DNA of 64,000 nt. Origin: Phorcus lineatus. Taxonomy: Eukaryota > Mollusca > Gastropoda > Trochida > Trochidae. Location: NCBI GenBank assembly GCA_921293015.1, contig OV121087.1:3422501-3486500 (forward strand), given 5' to 3'. The notes beneath the pieces were generated by a model. It ran no database searches, was not told the origin of the DNA, and saw only the letters and a program-made list of their open reading frames with translations. Position numbers and translations under genes: made by a program. Shown here one piece after another: positions 12,651 to 25,513 of the stretch; the stretch's first letter is position 1, and every line of letters begins with the position of its first letter.

Positions 12651-13300
12651 CACCTCTATAAGAATGACTGTTTTGTGTTAACAAGCTGATAAAGACTGAT
12701 CAAAATGTTAAATTAAGCTGGGATAGATTTGTCTGATCAAGACTGAAATCATACAATGTACCTTCTTATGGTTAAATTATATACAATATTAAAATAAACA
12801 TTATCATTTATAAACATAATTATTTATTAAAATTTTAAAACATATTTTGTCATTTTACAAAAGTGTTGGTGTCAGTATGTGGATGTTTGTTTGAGTTTTA
12901 ATGTATATAAATGTGAAATGTTTTATTGGATGTACAAGATGAGACAAAAATAAACTCTCTCTCACATGAAGTTTAATTTCCTAAAATTATCCTGTTGGTT
13001 AAGTAAATAGTAAATAGGTTGCTGTCAATATCCAATTTCATTTATTACTTACTCAACAGTATGATCATGCTGAGCTCGTCCTATATTCACAGCATACAGC
13101 ACAACTTTTGGATAAACAACGAGATGTGAGTTACCCGCCCCTGACGAGTGAAGACGTGTGTACGAGCGTCTCCGACAATTTCAAACAAGAATCGATTTAT
13201 ATCAAAGAAACCACAAGCCATCCGTCGGAAAGATACAGTCTTAAAGGTGACATTTATCAATAACCTGCATATTATTGACATTTTGTGCCGAAATTTGGAA
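12651..13300. other. Region between two LINE copies
   Basis: No protein similarity was seen. It probably contains the 3' tail of the decayed LINE (an AATAAA-like sequence with a CTCTCTCTC run near 12950) and the 5' untranslated region of the next LINE. The junction could not be placed. Confidence 0.35.
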
Positions 13301-13341
13301 AATAAACTTTGTACGAGATATTGATAGAAAATTGATAGAAA

Positions 13342-14255
13342 ATGAGTCAAACACTCGAAGCTATGAACTATGTTGAAAATGTAATGTCTCAGCAAAGTAT
13401 ATTATTGACAAACATTGATGAATGCGAACCTTCAGCACCTAAGAAACAGAGAGTTATTGAAAGTGGCGCAGGTGATAATGGGGCTGTTGCGAGTGACATT
13501 TTGAACTTACATGTAGACTCTAGAACCAATGTCGTGTCGGTGTCAAACGCCGATATCCTAGTAGCGATAACAACAATGCAGAACTCGTTTTCGCTCAAGC
13601 TAGACCAGAGGTTAGAAGACTTGGAAATTAAAATTATGAGTCAGTTTACACAAATCGTGCGTGCAGAAACTGACAAGCTTAAATCTGAGCTGAAGTGTGA
13701 ATTTGATTCTGAGATAATGAACATTACTGAACAAATCAAACAAGTGCGAAATGAGCATTCGGCTGAAGTTAAACGCAATTCAGATATGTGCAGTTCTATT
13801 TCTGAGAAATGTCGGACATTGGACAGTAAATATTCGGATGTGGTTAAATGTGCGGCTCGAATGATAATGAATGGAAGCTGGTGATGAGGAATTTACCATT
13901 AGACAAACGAGAATCGAAAAATTCGAGCGCGACTGTCAAGGCGGTGTCGCGAGTAATACTGGATGGATTGAAAATGTCGTGTGTGGAAGTGATCAACGCC
14001 ACGAGGAAGAAACGCAGTGACAATAAACCAGGGGTCGTGATTTTCACTGTTAAGACGCCAGAACAGAAGAAGAAACTACTCCAAGGCAAGAAGAATCTGA
14101 AAGGCAGCAGTGAATTTTCGAACATTTATATCGATAGGGCTTTGTCATCAGACGAGCTCGTCACGAGATCTAACATGAACACTTTGTTAAAGGAAATTGG
14201 TAAACAGGGTACTCTTCGTTTCCATGGAAAGAAGCTGGTATCATCAAAAGATTAG
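13342..14255 (+). pseudogene. LINE ORF1 (nucleic-acid-binding protein), frameshifted
   Basis: The ATG at 13342 opens a frame that runs to 13884. It contains a Ser/Asp-rich N-terminus followed by a probable coiled coil (about residues 80-170, with heptad-like Leu/Ile spacing and many Glu/Lys). The continuation is in another frame from about 13848 to the TAG at 14253-14255. That part (KLVMRNLPLDKRES, then KPGVVIFTVKTPEQKKKLL, then IYIDRALSSDE) resembles the RRM plus C-terminal domain of Transposase_22/L1-type ORF1 proteins, which bind LINE RNA and chaperone it. A 1-2 base indel between 13848 and 13884 explains the split. Coiled coil followed by an RRM-like domain is the expected order. Confidence 0.78.
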
Positions 14256-17200
14256 GGGTCACTGCGGCTGAGCTTTTGGAATGCAGGGGGTTGGTCTAGT
14301 GGAAGTAATAGCAATAGTGAATTTCGAGAGTTTGTTCTAAATAGTACGGATGTTGATGTGTTCGGAGTGTGTGAAACGTTCCTGAGAGATGGAGCCACAC
14401 TACACGTACCCGGTTACACGTGGATCGGGACGGTGGATCGACGCCGTGTGAACAGTAAAGCGAGGCGAGGATCAGGGGGCGTGGGAGCCTTCTTCAGAGA
14501 CTCCTTATTATCAAGTTTTACGGTAACTGTTTTAGACAGTGATACTGATGACATTATATGGTATAAGCTTTCATCAAAGTATGTTTCAGATTTTGATATA
14601 ATTCTATGTGTGTGTTATTTGCCACCAAAATGTTCATCTCGCATCGTTGAAGGTGACAAGTTTTTTGAAAAACTATTAGAAAATATTTACATGTTCCAGA
14701 ATGACGGACTACTTTGTGTGTGTGGGGATTTTAACTCTAGGCTGGGCAACGAACAAGACTTTATTGAAGGTATTGATAATATCCCAGAAAGAACAGTTAT
14801 TGATATGTGTGAAAATGCATATGGTGGTTTGTTTTTAGATTTTTTAATTCAAAGTAATATGTGTGTTCTTAATGGCAGACTTGGTGATCAAGATATTACA
14901 TATGTTAAAAATGGGTCATCTGTTGTTGATTTTGTTGTGACTACTCATGAACACTTATCCGCTTTTAAATCATTTAAAGTTTTAACCATGTCTTCATTTA
15001 TTAACTCTGCAAATGTACCTGATTGCATACCGGATCATTCTGTGTTAACATGGGAAATAACGCTTCCAAGGGAAATTCAATGTAAAACTAATAACATCAA
15101 TAAGAATTGTCTTCGTCCGCGATTCAGAGCCGATAAAATAACTGACTCATTCTTATGTAATGAAGATTCTATCAATGAACTCTATACCACCATCAGTCGT
15201 ATTGAAGATAATCTATTCATCGAACGTAATATCAACGCGGGATATACAGATTTCGTAAACTTCATGCAGTCCGAGTTATCAAAATGTGCCGGAAGTGTTA
15301 ATTCTTCTTCAAAGAATGATATCAAGCGTAAAACTTTCGCTAAACCTTATTGGTGTAAAGATCTTCAAATTCTGTGGGATGCCGCCTGGGAAGCTGAACG
15401 TGTGTGGCTTAAATGTAAATCTCCTTTCCGGAAGAAACTCCTTAAGTCAAACTTCGTCAGTGCAAGAAAGGAGTTCGATAAACTGTTGCGTAAATGTAAA
15501 AGGCAATATCAGGCAAGTGAACAACAACGGCTTCTTGATAAACACGATAGTCGGAATTCGAGAGATTTCTGGAAGACCATAGGCAAAATAGGTATAAGCA
15601 GTGATCGAGCGAACTCTATTCCCTGGGAAGTATTGTCAAACGGTGTTGTGACGTCAGACAAATCGGAGATTTTGGAGACGTGGAAGGATAAATATAGCTC
15701 TCTGTTCGCTCCAGATAGTTGTCAATTATTTGATAATAATCATCATTCCCTAGTCCTCAATGATTTGGAGAATAATAGCGTTATTCCATCAGTCACATTT
15801 GATATTTCAAGTTTAAACTCTGACTTAACTTTACAAGAGGTAGCTGATGCAGTATCTCGAGCTAAGAGAGGCAAGGCAACCGGGCTGGACCTTATTCCCG
15901 CAGAATCATTGAAAAACCCTGCATGTATAAATATATTGTTTAAACTTTTCACGTACTGTTTCAATAACGATACTTGTCCTGACATTTGGCAGAAAAATAT
16001 TCTACTTCCTATCAGGAAATCGACTACAGATCACCATGATCCATTAACATATAGAGGTATTTCACTTCTCTCAGTGCCGTGTAAAATTTACAGTGATATT
16101 CTAAACTTCGTCTCTCTCGGTGGTTGGAAGATAATGAATTACTATGTGATGAACAAAATGGGTTTAGACGTAATAGGGGAACCCAGGAACACCTCCATAC
16201 GTTATATTCAGTGCTTCATAATAGAAGGAATGCCAAACAGTCGACGTTTGTTTGTTACATCGATGCTATGAAGGCTTTCGACAAAGTCGATAGGAGCTGT
16301 TTGTGGTATAAGCTCCAACATCTAGGAGTAACTGGTAAATTTTATGAAGCAGTTAAATCGATGTACAACAGTACATCTAGTCAAGTGGATATTAACGGAG
16401 TTCTCACTAACCCATTCAGTGTCTATTCCGGAGTCAGACAGGGTTGCGTGCTTTCCCCCACACTGTTTTCAATTTTCATCAATGATCTTTCTTGTGAAAT
16501 TAATAATCTTGGATGTGGTGTTAACATAGGAGATCGTGTTCTAAGTTTATTACTCTATGCCGATGATATCGCCCTAATTGCGCCTGACGAAGCAAGTCTA
16601 CAACGGATGCTTGACGTGGTTGCTGACTTGTGTTCGAAATGGAGAATGCTTATAAATATTGACAAAACTAAAGTTGTTCATTACCGACCTAACCGGATGA
16701 ATTTGAGTGAAGTAACCTTCAAAATTGGAAATAATGTGATATCATATGCAAACTCTTACAAATATCTAGGATTGTGGTTCCAGGAACACTTGGATCTGAA
16801 TTAAGGAGCTTGCTAAATCGGCCAGTCGGGCACTAGGCGTAATAATTAGCAAATTCAAATCCGTCGGGGGAATGCCATTGACAGTCTTTAACACTCTGTA
16901 TAGTAATCTTGTGCAACCTATTCTATCATACGGGGCTGCTATCTGGGGGATGCGTGAATATAGATGCCTGAATAATGTTCAACATCGTGCATGTCGATTC
17001 TTTCTTGGTGTTGGATGTAAAACCTCAAATATAGCTGTAAGGGGCGAAATGGGCTGGCTATCATCAGTCACTATCCAAAGAATTGAGGTCGCACGCATGT
17101 GGAAGAGGTTTTCCACCATCGATCCTGGTCGACTTGTATGTGCTATTAACAACTGGTCAAAAGGTTTTCGGAAATCGTGGTATAATACCGTTCTGAACTG

Positions 17201-17747
17201 GATGCAGTCTCTAAATGTAAATTTGTCAAACATATGTAATATATCACCAGCCGATTTCTTGTTGATAAAGGATAGATTGTTATTAATCGACGCAGAGGAA
17301 TGGATGAATCAATTGTGGAACGATCGAGGTTTGATTAATGGAAATATGCTCCGTACATATAGACTGTTCAAGTCTAGCCCTAACGACGAACCTTACCTAA
17401 GTTTATCAAACAGACGACACAGAAGTATAATAGCAAAACTAAGATGCGGAACTCTCCCTCTGGAAATCGAACTAGGAAGATTTAGCCGACCCCCAACTCC
17501 TCTCGAGAACAGAATTTGTAAATGTTGTGATCTTGGTGAGATTGAAGATGAATTTCATTTCCTGATTAAGTGTAGCCTTTATGCAGATATCCGTTCTGAA
17601 ATTATTGATAATATTTATAAGAATTCACTGTCGTTATTATCTTCCCATGATGTTTTTATTACTATAATGCAAGATAACATAAATACTAATGCCTTAGCCG
17701 CAAATATTCATAAAATGTTTGAATTGCGTAAAAACCACAGCAATTAA
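14256..17747 (+). pseudogene. LINE ORF2: APE endonuclease + reverse transcriptase, two frameshifts
   Basis: About 1160 codons if joined. The endonuclease reads from SFWNAGGW (about 14274) with catalytic signatures CETFL (Glu), GDFN, VVDFVV and PDHSVL (final Asp-His), all present. The reverse transcriptase covers about 15830-16790: KATGLD, NGFRRNRGTQ, IDAMKAFDKVD, GVRQGCVLSP and the catalytic YADD at about 16557. A frame change near 16104, just before RLSRWLEDNELL, and another near 16800, after QEHLDL, break it. The third segment ends with a Cys/His cluster (CKCC...HFLIKC) typical of LINE C-termini. ORF2 is in frame with ORF1's last segment, separated by one TAG, and its first in-frame ATG lies well inside the endonuclease, so the original start is unclear. 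Confidence 0.88.
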
Positions 17748-17956
17748 CTCACATCAATCAGGGTATTTTTTGCTTTATATGTCTTTTTCATGTGTTTTAC
17801 TTATATTTTTATGTACATTTGAAAATAACTGTACAATCGTGTCTCATAGGTCTTAACGGCCGGATATTTTCTTTTTGGCTTGTATTAATATGTGGTCAAA
17901 TAATGTAAAGAAAATTTGTGACACGTTAATAAAATATTTTTCTTCTTCTTTCTTCT

Positions 17957-18640
17957 ATAACTGCCGTGTAACTGTGTAACAGACTTCGGCATAGCCATAA
18001 AATAGCGACGAGGACATATAACTTGATGGGTGTTACCGAACTTCTATTTTTTTAAAGTAACATCGTTCTAATCTTGCCGTTACTGATGAACTGATAACTT
18101 GTAATGTTTTTTTAAAGAACCGACCCTCAACTCTGCAAGATTTGCTGTCTAGATTAATTTGTCGTTAAAGTATTAATTACTTCATGTATGTTTGTGTTTG
18201 AGATCTTATAAGTGAAATTAACCGCACGCATGAACAACTATTTCGATATTTGGATTCATCAGACAATTTAAGTCTAGAATGATCAGAATTTTAAGAGAAT
18301 CTGAAAAATCGAGATATTTTTAAAAGCTAAACATTTAACTACATAAAACAATCGATGCTGGAGCGTCGTCTTGTTGGCCAAAACATTTCTATATATGATT
18401 TACTCTCTAAACTTTATAAAACCTATTTGCAGCTCTTGTATACCACCTAACGTGCTTCTGTCCTTATATCTATTTGTTACTTTTTCACAGAATGTGTTTG
18501 AGTCTGGAATGGATTGTCGTTGTCTGGTGTATCCGTTTACAAGGACAACTTAAAAATGTGAACTTCACGTGAATTGGGGTTTGCACTACTGTAGGCATGA
18601 CCTTCAATCTGTTACTGGATTTCTGAAAAAAGTTTATGAT
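17957..18640. other. Non-coding stretch, nothing recognised
   Basis: AT-rich sequence with no domain or repeat structure seen. Confidence 0.45.
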
Positions 18641-18699
18641 TCTCAAAGAATACAACGTTTTTCAAAAGCACCAGGTTTAAAAGGAAAACAGGAAGTAGA

Positions 18700-18945
18700 T
18701 GCCTTTGTCTCGCCCTCATTATAATCGTGTGTTCTATAATCGCCATTACCGGGGGGTACCTCTATGTTATGGTGTTTGATTTGAAATAATTGTTGTAAAA
18801 CAGAGAATGGTACCAAATGAAAATGCATGCATAGAGAATAGTTTGGATATCTCCCCCATATCGTAATCGTGTGTTCCATAATCGTCATTACCTCTGATAT
18901 ATTTTATAGTTAAAATAATTGTTACGAAACAAGATATGGTACCAC
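18700..18945. repeat. Imperfect tandem duplication, period about 140 bp
   Basis: The segment TAATCGTGTGTTCTATAATC near 18722 recurs as TAATCGTGTGTTCCATAATC near 18863. Each is followed by a CATTACC block, AAATAATTGTT and a GGTACCA-type motif. The copies are diverged by scattered substitutions and indels. Confidence 0.65.
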
Positions 18946-20980
18946 AATACAACTATTGCAAGAGTGAAATCCTCATGACTGGGTGGGACAAAAAACAAAC
19001 CGAAGACAATACATGATGCTGGATACTGGATACTGGCCTGTGGATACTGGACGACGATGGGACGCAGAAGGAGAAGGAACCGACGGTGTTGTAATCATCT
19101 TTGAAAAAACATGACCATTTTCTCTGTGAAAGATTTTCTTGATAACAACAGTTCATTGTTGAATTCACAACGCTTTGGTAGCTATGCCTACTCCTTCATA
19201 AGGTTGGACCATGACAATCAATGCAATATACACTTCAAAGACTTCATTTACTCTGTGACAATGAGCATACATGAAATAATTAATACTTTAACGACAATTC
19301 AATTTTGTATACAGCACGAGACGCGCATTCACATGTGACTTTCGAGATTGCCAACTGCACAGTTGCCAGAGCATGTGAATGCATCTTCTGTATAAAGAGA
19401 CATTCAAGCTCATATAATCACCCATGGCTGATTGTGACGTACGTATTACATACTTGTTAATGGTTTTATACTGAAGAGTGGAACTGACTTAACGAGCATT
19501 TCTTGTGTCGCAGGAGTTCAGTTTTGTATATCTTATATTACCAGTATAAAAGCACTTCAATTTACGATGTATGATTCACCCACAAGCCCTAGTTATTTAA
19601 ACACATTGTAGAGCTACACATCTTAAGCCATTAATTAATCAATCAATTTATCATTTCAAAAAAAGTGGTTACCAATTAAATAAGTCATTTGTCAAAATCC
19701 ACCAGTTGTCAAGGTTTATATTATTTCTTGTCAATCTGCCGTTAAACCTGAAACATTATGGTGATCGCTAGGCAAGATTATTTAGCAATTCCCACCCCCT
19801 CCCTTATTAGAACAAACCTTCATATCCGACATCCGCTTTCAAATTTAATTTCGCTTCCGAAAGATGTCGCTTTGAGGGAATACACAGTATCGACAGCCTA
19901 GTTTAAATCTTTTCTGTTTTGAGGAATATAAACTGACAAATGTTACTGCTACCGCTTACAAACTCAGGATATTGTGTGTATCCTTTTACGAAATAACCGA
20001 AAGAATTCTCATCCATGTTATGATAACTATATTATATGTAAGTCATATTCCTCGACATAATACTGATTTTATTGAAATTGCTATATCACGATATGCAAGG
20101 TAATTTCCGAATGATTCACTATTATACAATGTAAACTGAACTGGTTGGACTAGCTAAGAATTTGAGATTATAGATCTTATATTGATGTTAGATTCGAGGT
20201 GACGTGCAGATATGCACCTACAAAGAAAAAAAGTCCAAACCGGTTAAATTTCAAGCACAAACGCATATGGAGAAAGAAGTCAACCTTGCTTGCTAACCAC
20301 TTCTTATGACAGTTCTCAGTTAAGAATCCAGTTTGTTTTTATTAGGACGAAAGGGGTGTGTGTTGTCCTTTTTACCTTCTGTACAGACTATCTACATATT
20401 AAAAATTGGGTTTGTGGTTTGCACACCTTTGTTTGTTGAGTAGATCCTTCTGATGGCCCTTCTGTAATATACACCAACGCGGAGTATGTAATGCGTATCC
20501 GGTTGTGGGTGTAACAAAAGCATATTATGCAATTTCACATGTTATTTACCATACCATAAAGCCGTTGCTTACTACCTTTATCATCAGGAACCAATTTTCA
20601 CATTCAGCATATCAGAATCGTGAAACTCTTGTCACGTGATATATACCTCTGCCAATCAAATGAAGGAGCGGTTTTATTTATCAACAAAGCGTACCCGGAT
20701 CAATCTCATTTCTCCACAGAATGGAAGGCAGAGATATGGAGGGGGACGGGCGACGGTCTCCTAGGGCGTAAGTACCTTATTCTCTCTATCGTCAAAATGT
20801 TTTTTGTTTACTCTTTTACTGTATTTTGTGTGTGCATAACATCAAATCGACACATAAATTTTAAATATTAATTAGTTTTGGAAAGAAAAAGAAAAAAAAA
20901 CCCGTTTTATATTATTTGGCTGCATTCACTTCAAATATTGTCATATCTAGATTTCCGTGATACTTAATTCACAATTTATT
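18946..20980. other. Non-coding stretch, nothing recognised
   Basis: No domain-bearing frame. A small GGATACTGG triplication occurs near 19020-19050. The frame at 20620-20871 has no recognisable similarity. Confidence 0.4.
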
Positions 20981-20984
20981 CATT

Positions 20985-21764
20985 ATCTTATCTCTAATCA
21001 TTACTGTCACCCTCATTACCCCAAATAATTACTTCCATCTTCATTATCCCATATCATTGCTGTTATTTTCAAAACCTCCTAGCAATACTGTAATCTTCAT
21101 TACCTCATATCACAACTGCCCCCCTCATTACCCCATACCATTACAGTCACCCTCTTTATCCCATATCATTACTGTCACCCTCATTATCCCATACCATTAA
21201 TGCCATCTACATTATCTCAGAGCATTACTATCATCTTCATTATCCCATAGCATTACTATCATCTTCATTACCTCATAGCATTACTATAATTTTCATTATC
21301 TCAAATCATTACTATCATCTTCCTTACCTCATAGCATTACTGTCATCGTCATTATCTCAGAGAATTACTATCATCTTCATTATCCAATAGCATCACTATC
21401 ATCTTCATTATCCCATAGCATCACTATCATCTTCATTATCCCATATCATTACTGTCATCTTCATTGTCTCATATCAATTTTTACTGTCACCCTCATTACC
21501 GCATAGCATCCATGTCATCTTAATATCTCATAGCAGTACTGCATTATTCATTATCTAATAGCATTACTCATAGCATTACTTTCCACTTCATTGGTTCACA
21601 GCACTTCTGCCATCTCACTTTTTCATAGTGTTACTTTCATCTTAACAATCTCCTAGCATTAATGTCATCTTCAATAGCTCATAGCATTACTTCACCTTCA
21701 TTAGCCCGTAGCATTACTGCCGTCTTCATTAACTCATAGCATAACTGTCAACTTCATTCGTTAA
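20985..21764. repeat. Degenerate left flank of the 27-bp minisatellite
   Basis: Roughly 27-28-bp units of the type CATTACTGTCATCTTCATTA followed by TCTCATAG, repeated with many substitutions and indels. The phase and consensus merge into the uniform array that follows, so this is the ageing edge of the same satellite. Confidence 0.8.
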
Positions 21765-23268
21765 ATGGCACCAATAGCTTACTGTCATGAACAATATTTC
21801 ATAGCTTACTGTCATCTACAATATTTCATAGCTTACTGTCATCTACAATATTTCATAGCTTACTGTCATCTACAATATTTCATAGCTTACTGTCATCAAC
21901 AATATTTCATAGCTTACTGTCATCAACAATATTTCATAGCTTACTGTCATCAACAATATTTCATAGCTTACTGTCATCTACAATATTTCATAGCTTACTG
22001 TCATCTACAATATTTCATAGCTTACTGTCATCAACAATATTTCATAGCTTACTGTCATCAACAATATTTCATAGCTTACTGTCATCTACAATATTTCATA
22101 GCTTACTGTCATCAACAATATTTCATAGCTTACTGTCATCTACAATATTTCATAGCTTACAGTCATGAACAATATTTCATAGCTTACTGTCATCAACAAT
22201 ATTTCATAGCTTACAGTCATGAACAATATTTCATAGCTTACTGTCATCAACAATATTTCATAGCTTACAGTCATGAACAATATTTCATAGCTTACTGTCA
22301 TCAACAATATTTCATAGCTTACTGTCATGAACAATATTTCATAGCTTACTGTCATCAACAATATTTCATAGCTTACTGTCATGAACAATATTTCATAGCT
22401 TACTGTCATCAACAATATTTCATAGCTTACTGTCATCAACAATATTTCATAGCTTACTGTCATGAACAATATTTCATAGCTTACTGTCATCAACAATATT
22501 TCATAGCTTACTGTCATGAACAATATTTCGTATCTTACTGTCATGAACAATATTTCATAGCTTACTGTCATCAACAATATTTCATAGCTTACTGTCATCA
22601 ACAATATTTCATAGCTTACAGTCATGAACAATATTTCATAGCTTACTGTCATCAACAATATTTCATAGCTTACTGTCATCAACAATATTTCATAGCTTAC
22701 AGTCATCAACAATATTTCATAGCTTACAGTCATCAACAATATTTCATAGCTTACTGTCATGAACAATATTTCATAGCTTACAGTCATCAACAATATTTCA
22801 TAGCTTACTGTCATGAACAATATTTCATAGCTTACAGTCATGAACAATATTTCATAGCTTACTGTCATCAACAATATTTCATAGCTTACTGTCATCAACA
22901 ATATTTCATAGCTTACAGTCATCAACAATATTTCATAGCTTACTGTCATGAACAATATTCCATAGCTTACAGTCATCAACAATATTTCATAGCTTACAGT
23001 CATGAACAATATTTCATAGCTTACAGTCATCAACAATATTTCATAGCTTACTGTCATCAACAATATTTCATAGCTTACTGTCATCAACAATATTTCATAG
23101 CTTACAGTCATGAACAATATTTCATAGCTTACTGTCATCTACAATATTTCATAGCTTACAGTCATCAACAATATTTCATAGCTTACTGTCATGAACAATA
23201 TTTCATAGCTTACTGTCATCTACAATATTTCATAGCTTACAGTCATCAACAATATTTCATAGCATTGC
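21765..23268. repeat. 27-bp minisatellite, about 55 near-identical copies
   Basis: The unit is ATAGCTTACTGTCATCAAC followed by AATATTTC. Variation is confined mostly to a few positions: CTGTCAT or CAGTCAT, and CAAC, CTAC or GAAC. Because 27 is a multiple of 3 and the unit lacks stops in several frames, both strands show very long open frames (about 500 codons plus, 330 codons minus) built of 9-residue repeats. No splice sites, start context or flanking domains suggest translation. The right edge (23260-23310) returns to degenerate CATAGCATTGCTGT units. Confidence 0.95.
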
Positions 23269-23309
23269 TGTTACCCTCGTTATTTCATAGCATTGCTGTC
23301 ACCCTTGTT

Positions 23310-23830
23310 ACATATCAACTACTTAAAACAGTATTTCATACATAGGACTTACATGTCTATTCTCCTTTGAAGTCTGTAGGATATAATGACTCCTACTTAA
23401 ATGATAGTTACAGATATTATTTTGTCGTGATGCTACCGAATTTTCCTACTTTCGCAATTTTTGGGGGTTTCAATTCTCCTTTTTGCGTTCTATAAGTTCA
23501 TATATCTAATTGACACATCACGAATCTGTTATTGTATTTTGTTATATCATTAGTAATGGCAAAATCGTGATGACCATTATTGTACTGACGATAGAAACTT
23601 CGAAATTCTTATCATGTTATATGCATTTTACACTGAATATTATTGATTTGCTAATGAGATGGAAAATAAAACAATTTTTATCTTTCAAACAGGGTTTGGT
23701 TTCTGTTGTAAATGAATTATTGTAAAGGTTACATATCTACATACATAAGTTGATATATATAAACGTTTTAAACATATTTTATTCAGTAGAATAGGGATTG
23801 GTAAACAAGCCAAGTGGCTTATATCAATAC

Positions 23831-23879
<49 letters not shown>

Positions 23880-24535
23880 CGTTTACGCTATACCATTAGC
23901 AACACAATGTATAAGTTACCCTGATGAAACCAGTTGGTAATGAACTTTTATGAAGACCAATCTTCAGTTTGTTATTTTTAAAGAATATTTAATACATAAA
24001 CCATGAACATTTAACTTTTGCATCTATATATATATATATACATCATCGTTATCTCACTATGTCTTCTCGTCTTCCTCTCTGTCCATTTCTCTGCCTCTTT
24101 CTCTTTGGCTGTCTGTCTAACTAATTCTTTCTCTTTCTTTCGCCCATCTCATTCAAATGAAATCCATGTAATTGCTTTTATAACATTCCAATGCAAAAAA
24201 TAAATATTACATTCCTATATCTTAAAAAAGGCTTACGGTTGTGTGAACAAACAGGAAGAGGAATTATTCGGACATGAACATTGCGGCAGAGAATCTACCT
24301 CAGCTCGTAACATAAGAGGACAAAAGCAGGGAGTGGCTAAGCTTAGTGCTGTTGAGTAGACCACAGAGTCGTAATGTCCTTGGGCTGAAATACAGATTGT
24401 TTGAACTAAAGATTACCGTTAAACCGCAAAAGGAAAGTATTTTTTCTTCTATGTTGAATCATTGAAGAATTTGCTGAATGAGCCGGGAAATGAATTCTCT
24501 CTTTTTGGTCAGTTTGATAAAAGGTATCCATAGAT
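23310..24535. other. Non-coding stretch with TA tracts
   Basis: No gene recognised. TA dinucleotide tracts lie at 23836-23878 and about 24024-24040. Confidence 0.5.
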
Positions 24536-24539
24536 GTGA

Positions 24540-24818
24540 TATTCTCCTCCCCCTCTCTATCTGTCTCTCTATCCTGTACCTCTCACTATCTATGAGTCTC
24601 TCTATGTCTGTGTGAATCTCTCTCTCTGCATTTGTCTCTCTCTTTCTCTTTGTATCTCTGTCTCTGTCTCACTCAATGTCTCTGTCTCTGTCTGTCTGTC
24701 TGCCTTTCACTTACCCTATGCCTCCGTCTCTGTTTCTCTCTTTGCCTGTCTCTCTCTCTTTCTGTCTGTCCGTCTCTGTCTGGGCCTCTGTCAGTTTGTC
24801 TGTCTATTCTTCTCCTGG

Positions 24819-24820
<2 letters not shown>
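24540..24820. repeat. Pyrimidine-rich TCTC/TCTG low-complexity tract
   Basis: About 280 bp almost wholly of TCTC, TCTG and TGTC units on the plus strand, a strong purine/pyrimidine strand asymmetry that could adopt triplex structure. The Leu/Ser/Cys-rich frames across it are artefacts. Confidence 0.85.

Positions 24821-24900
<80 letters not shown>
24821..24900. repeat. TA dinucleotide microsatellite
   Basis: About 40 uninterrupted TA units directly abutting the left arm of the foldback element that follows. Confidence 0.95.
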
Positions 24901-24907
<7 letters not shown>

Positions 24908-25403
24908 ATACTTCAGACGACACTTGCTGTAGATATCATTTTAATGATGACTGGATGCGTCGCATTTCGACTTCATAACAAGGCTTTTCAACAGTGTGGA
25001 GTTTTCTGAACATGGCAAATATATAGGTACGTATGCTTAACAATGTACAATAGACTTTGATTGATTAGCAGGTGACAAGTGGTAACCTCGATTAGCTAAC
25101 AATGTGCTATTTATGAGGGATTAAGATTTGAGTTATTGTAATAGCCTCTTCAACTGTGCAATGGAAACAAAAGATCAATTGATGGACTGGGACCGACCAG
25201 GAAGAGGCTATTACAATAACTCAAATCTTAATCCCTCAAAGTCTATTGTACATTGTTAAATTGTTAAGCATGCGTACCTATATATTTGCCATGTTGTGAA
25301 AACTCCACACTGTTGAAAAGACTTGTTATGAAGTCGAAATGCGACGCATCCAGTCATCATTAAAATGATATCTACAGCAAGTGTCGTCTGAAGTATTTTA
25401 TTT
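24901..25403. mobile_element. Foldback (long inverted repeat) element
   Basis: Left arm 24901-25060 plus 25117-25150 pairs with right arm 25202-25403, leaving a loop of about 51 bp (25151-25201). The outer ends AAATAAAATACTTCAGACGA and its complement match exactly. The left arm has an extra 56 bp (about 25061-25116) absent from the right arm, and the right arm has a small 8-bp duplication near 25260. No coding capacity. It is flanked by a TA microsatellite on the left and, about 45 bp away, a TA/TG microsatellite on the right. Confidence 0.88.
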
Positions 25404-25449
25404 TCAAATATCTTTTTACTTCACGTGAGACCTTCTTCACCTTTTACCG

Positions 25450-25450
25450 A

Positions 25451-25512
<62 letters not shown>
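25450..25512. repeat. TA then TG dinucleotide microsatellite
   Basis: (TA)n at 25450-25473 followed by (TG)n at about 25477-25512. Confidence 0.95.

Positions 25513-25513
<1 letters not shown>

Larger units (their letters stand above)
13300..17956 (+). mobile_element. Near full-length non-LTR retrotransposon (LINE)
   Basis: The element carries ORF1, then ORF2 (APE-type endonuclease, reverse transcriptase, C-terminal Cys/His motif), then a 3' tail with AATAAA at 17928-17933 and a TTC-rich end (17935-17956). There is no RNase H domain. The left boundary is a guess because the 5' untranslated region has no visible edge, and no target-site duplication was identified. Three single-base-type frame changes (about 13850, 16104 and 16800) show it is no longer autonomous, yet long frames persist, so insertion was fairly recent. 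Clade assignment (Jockey/CR1-like group) is inference. Confidence 0.88.

Noticed and set aside
21765-23345. A 526-codon plus-strand frame and a 332-codon minus-strand frame of 9-residue repeats
   Set aside because: They are produced by a stop-free 27-bp tandem unit. Variants change the DNA without any sign of protein-level constraint, and the frame dies in the degenerate flanks.
25325-25365. Hammerhead-ribozyme-like core (TTATGAAGTCGAAATGCG) in the right arm of the foldback element
   Set aside because: The CTGATGA box is altered and there is no room for a stem II between ATGA and GAAA, so a working ribozyme is not supported.
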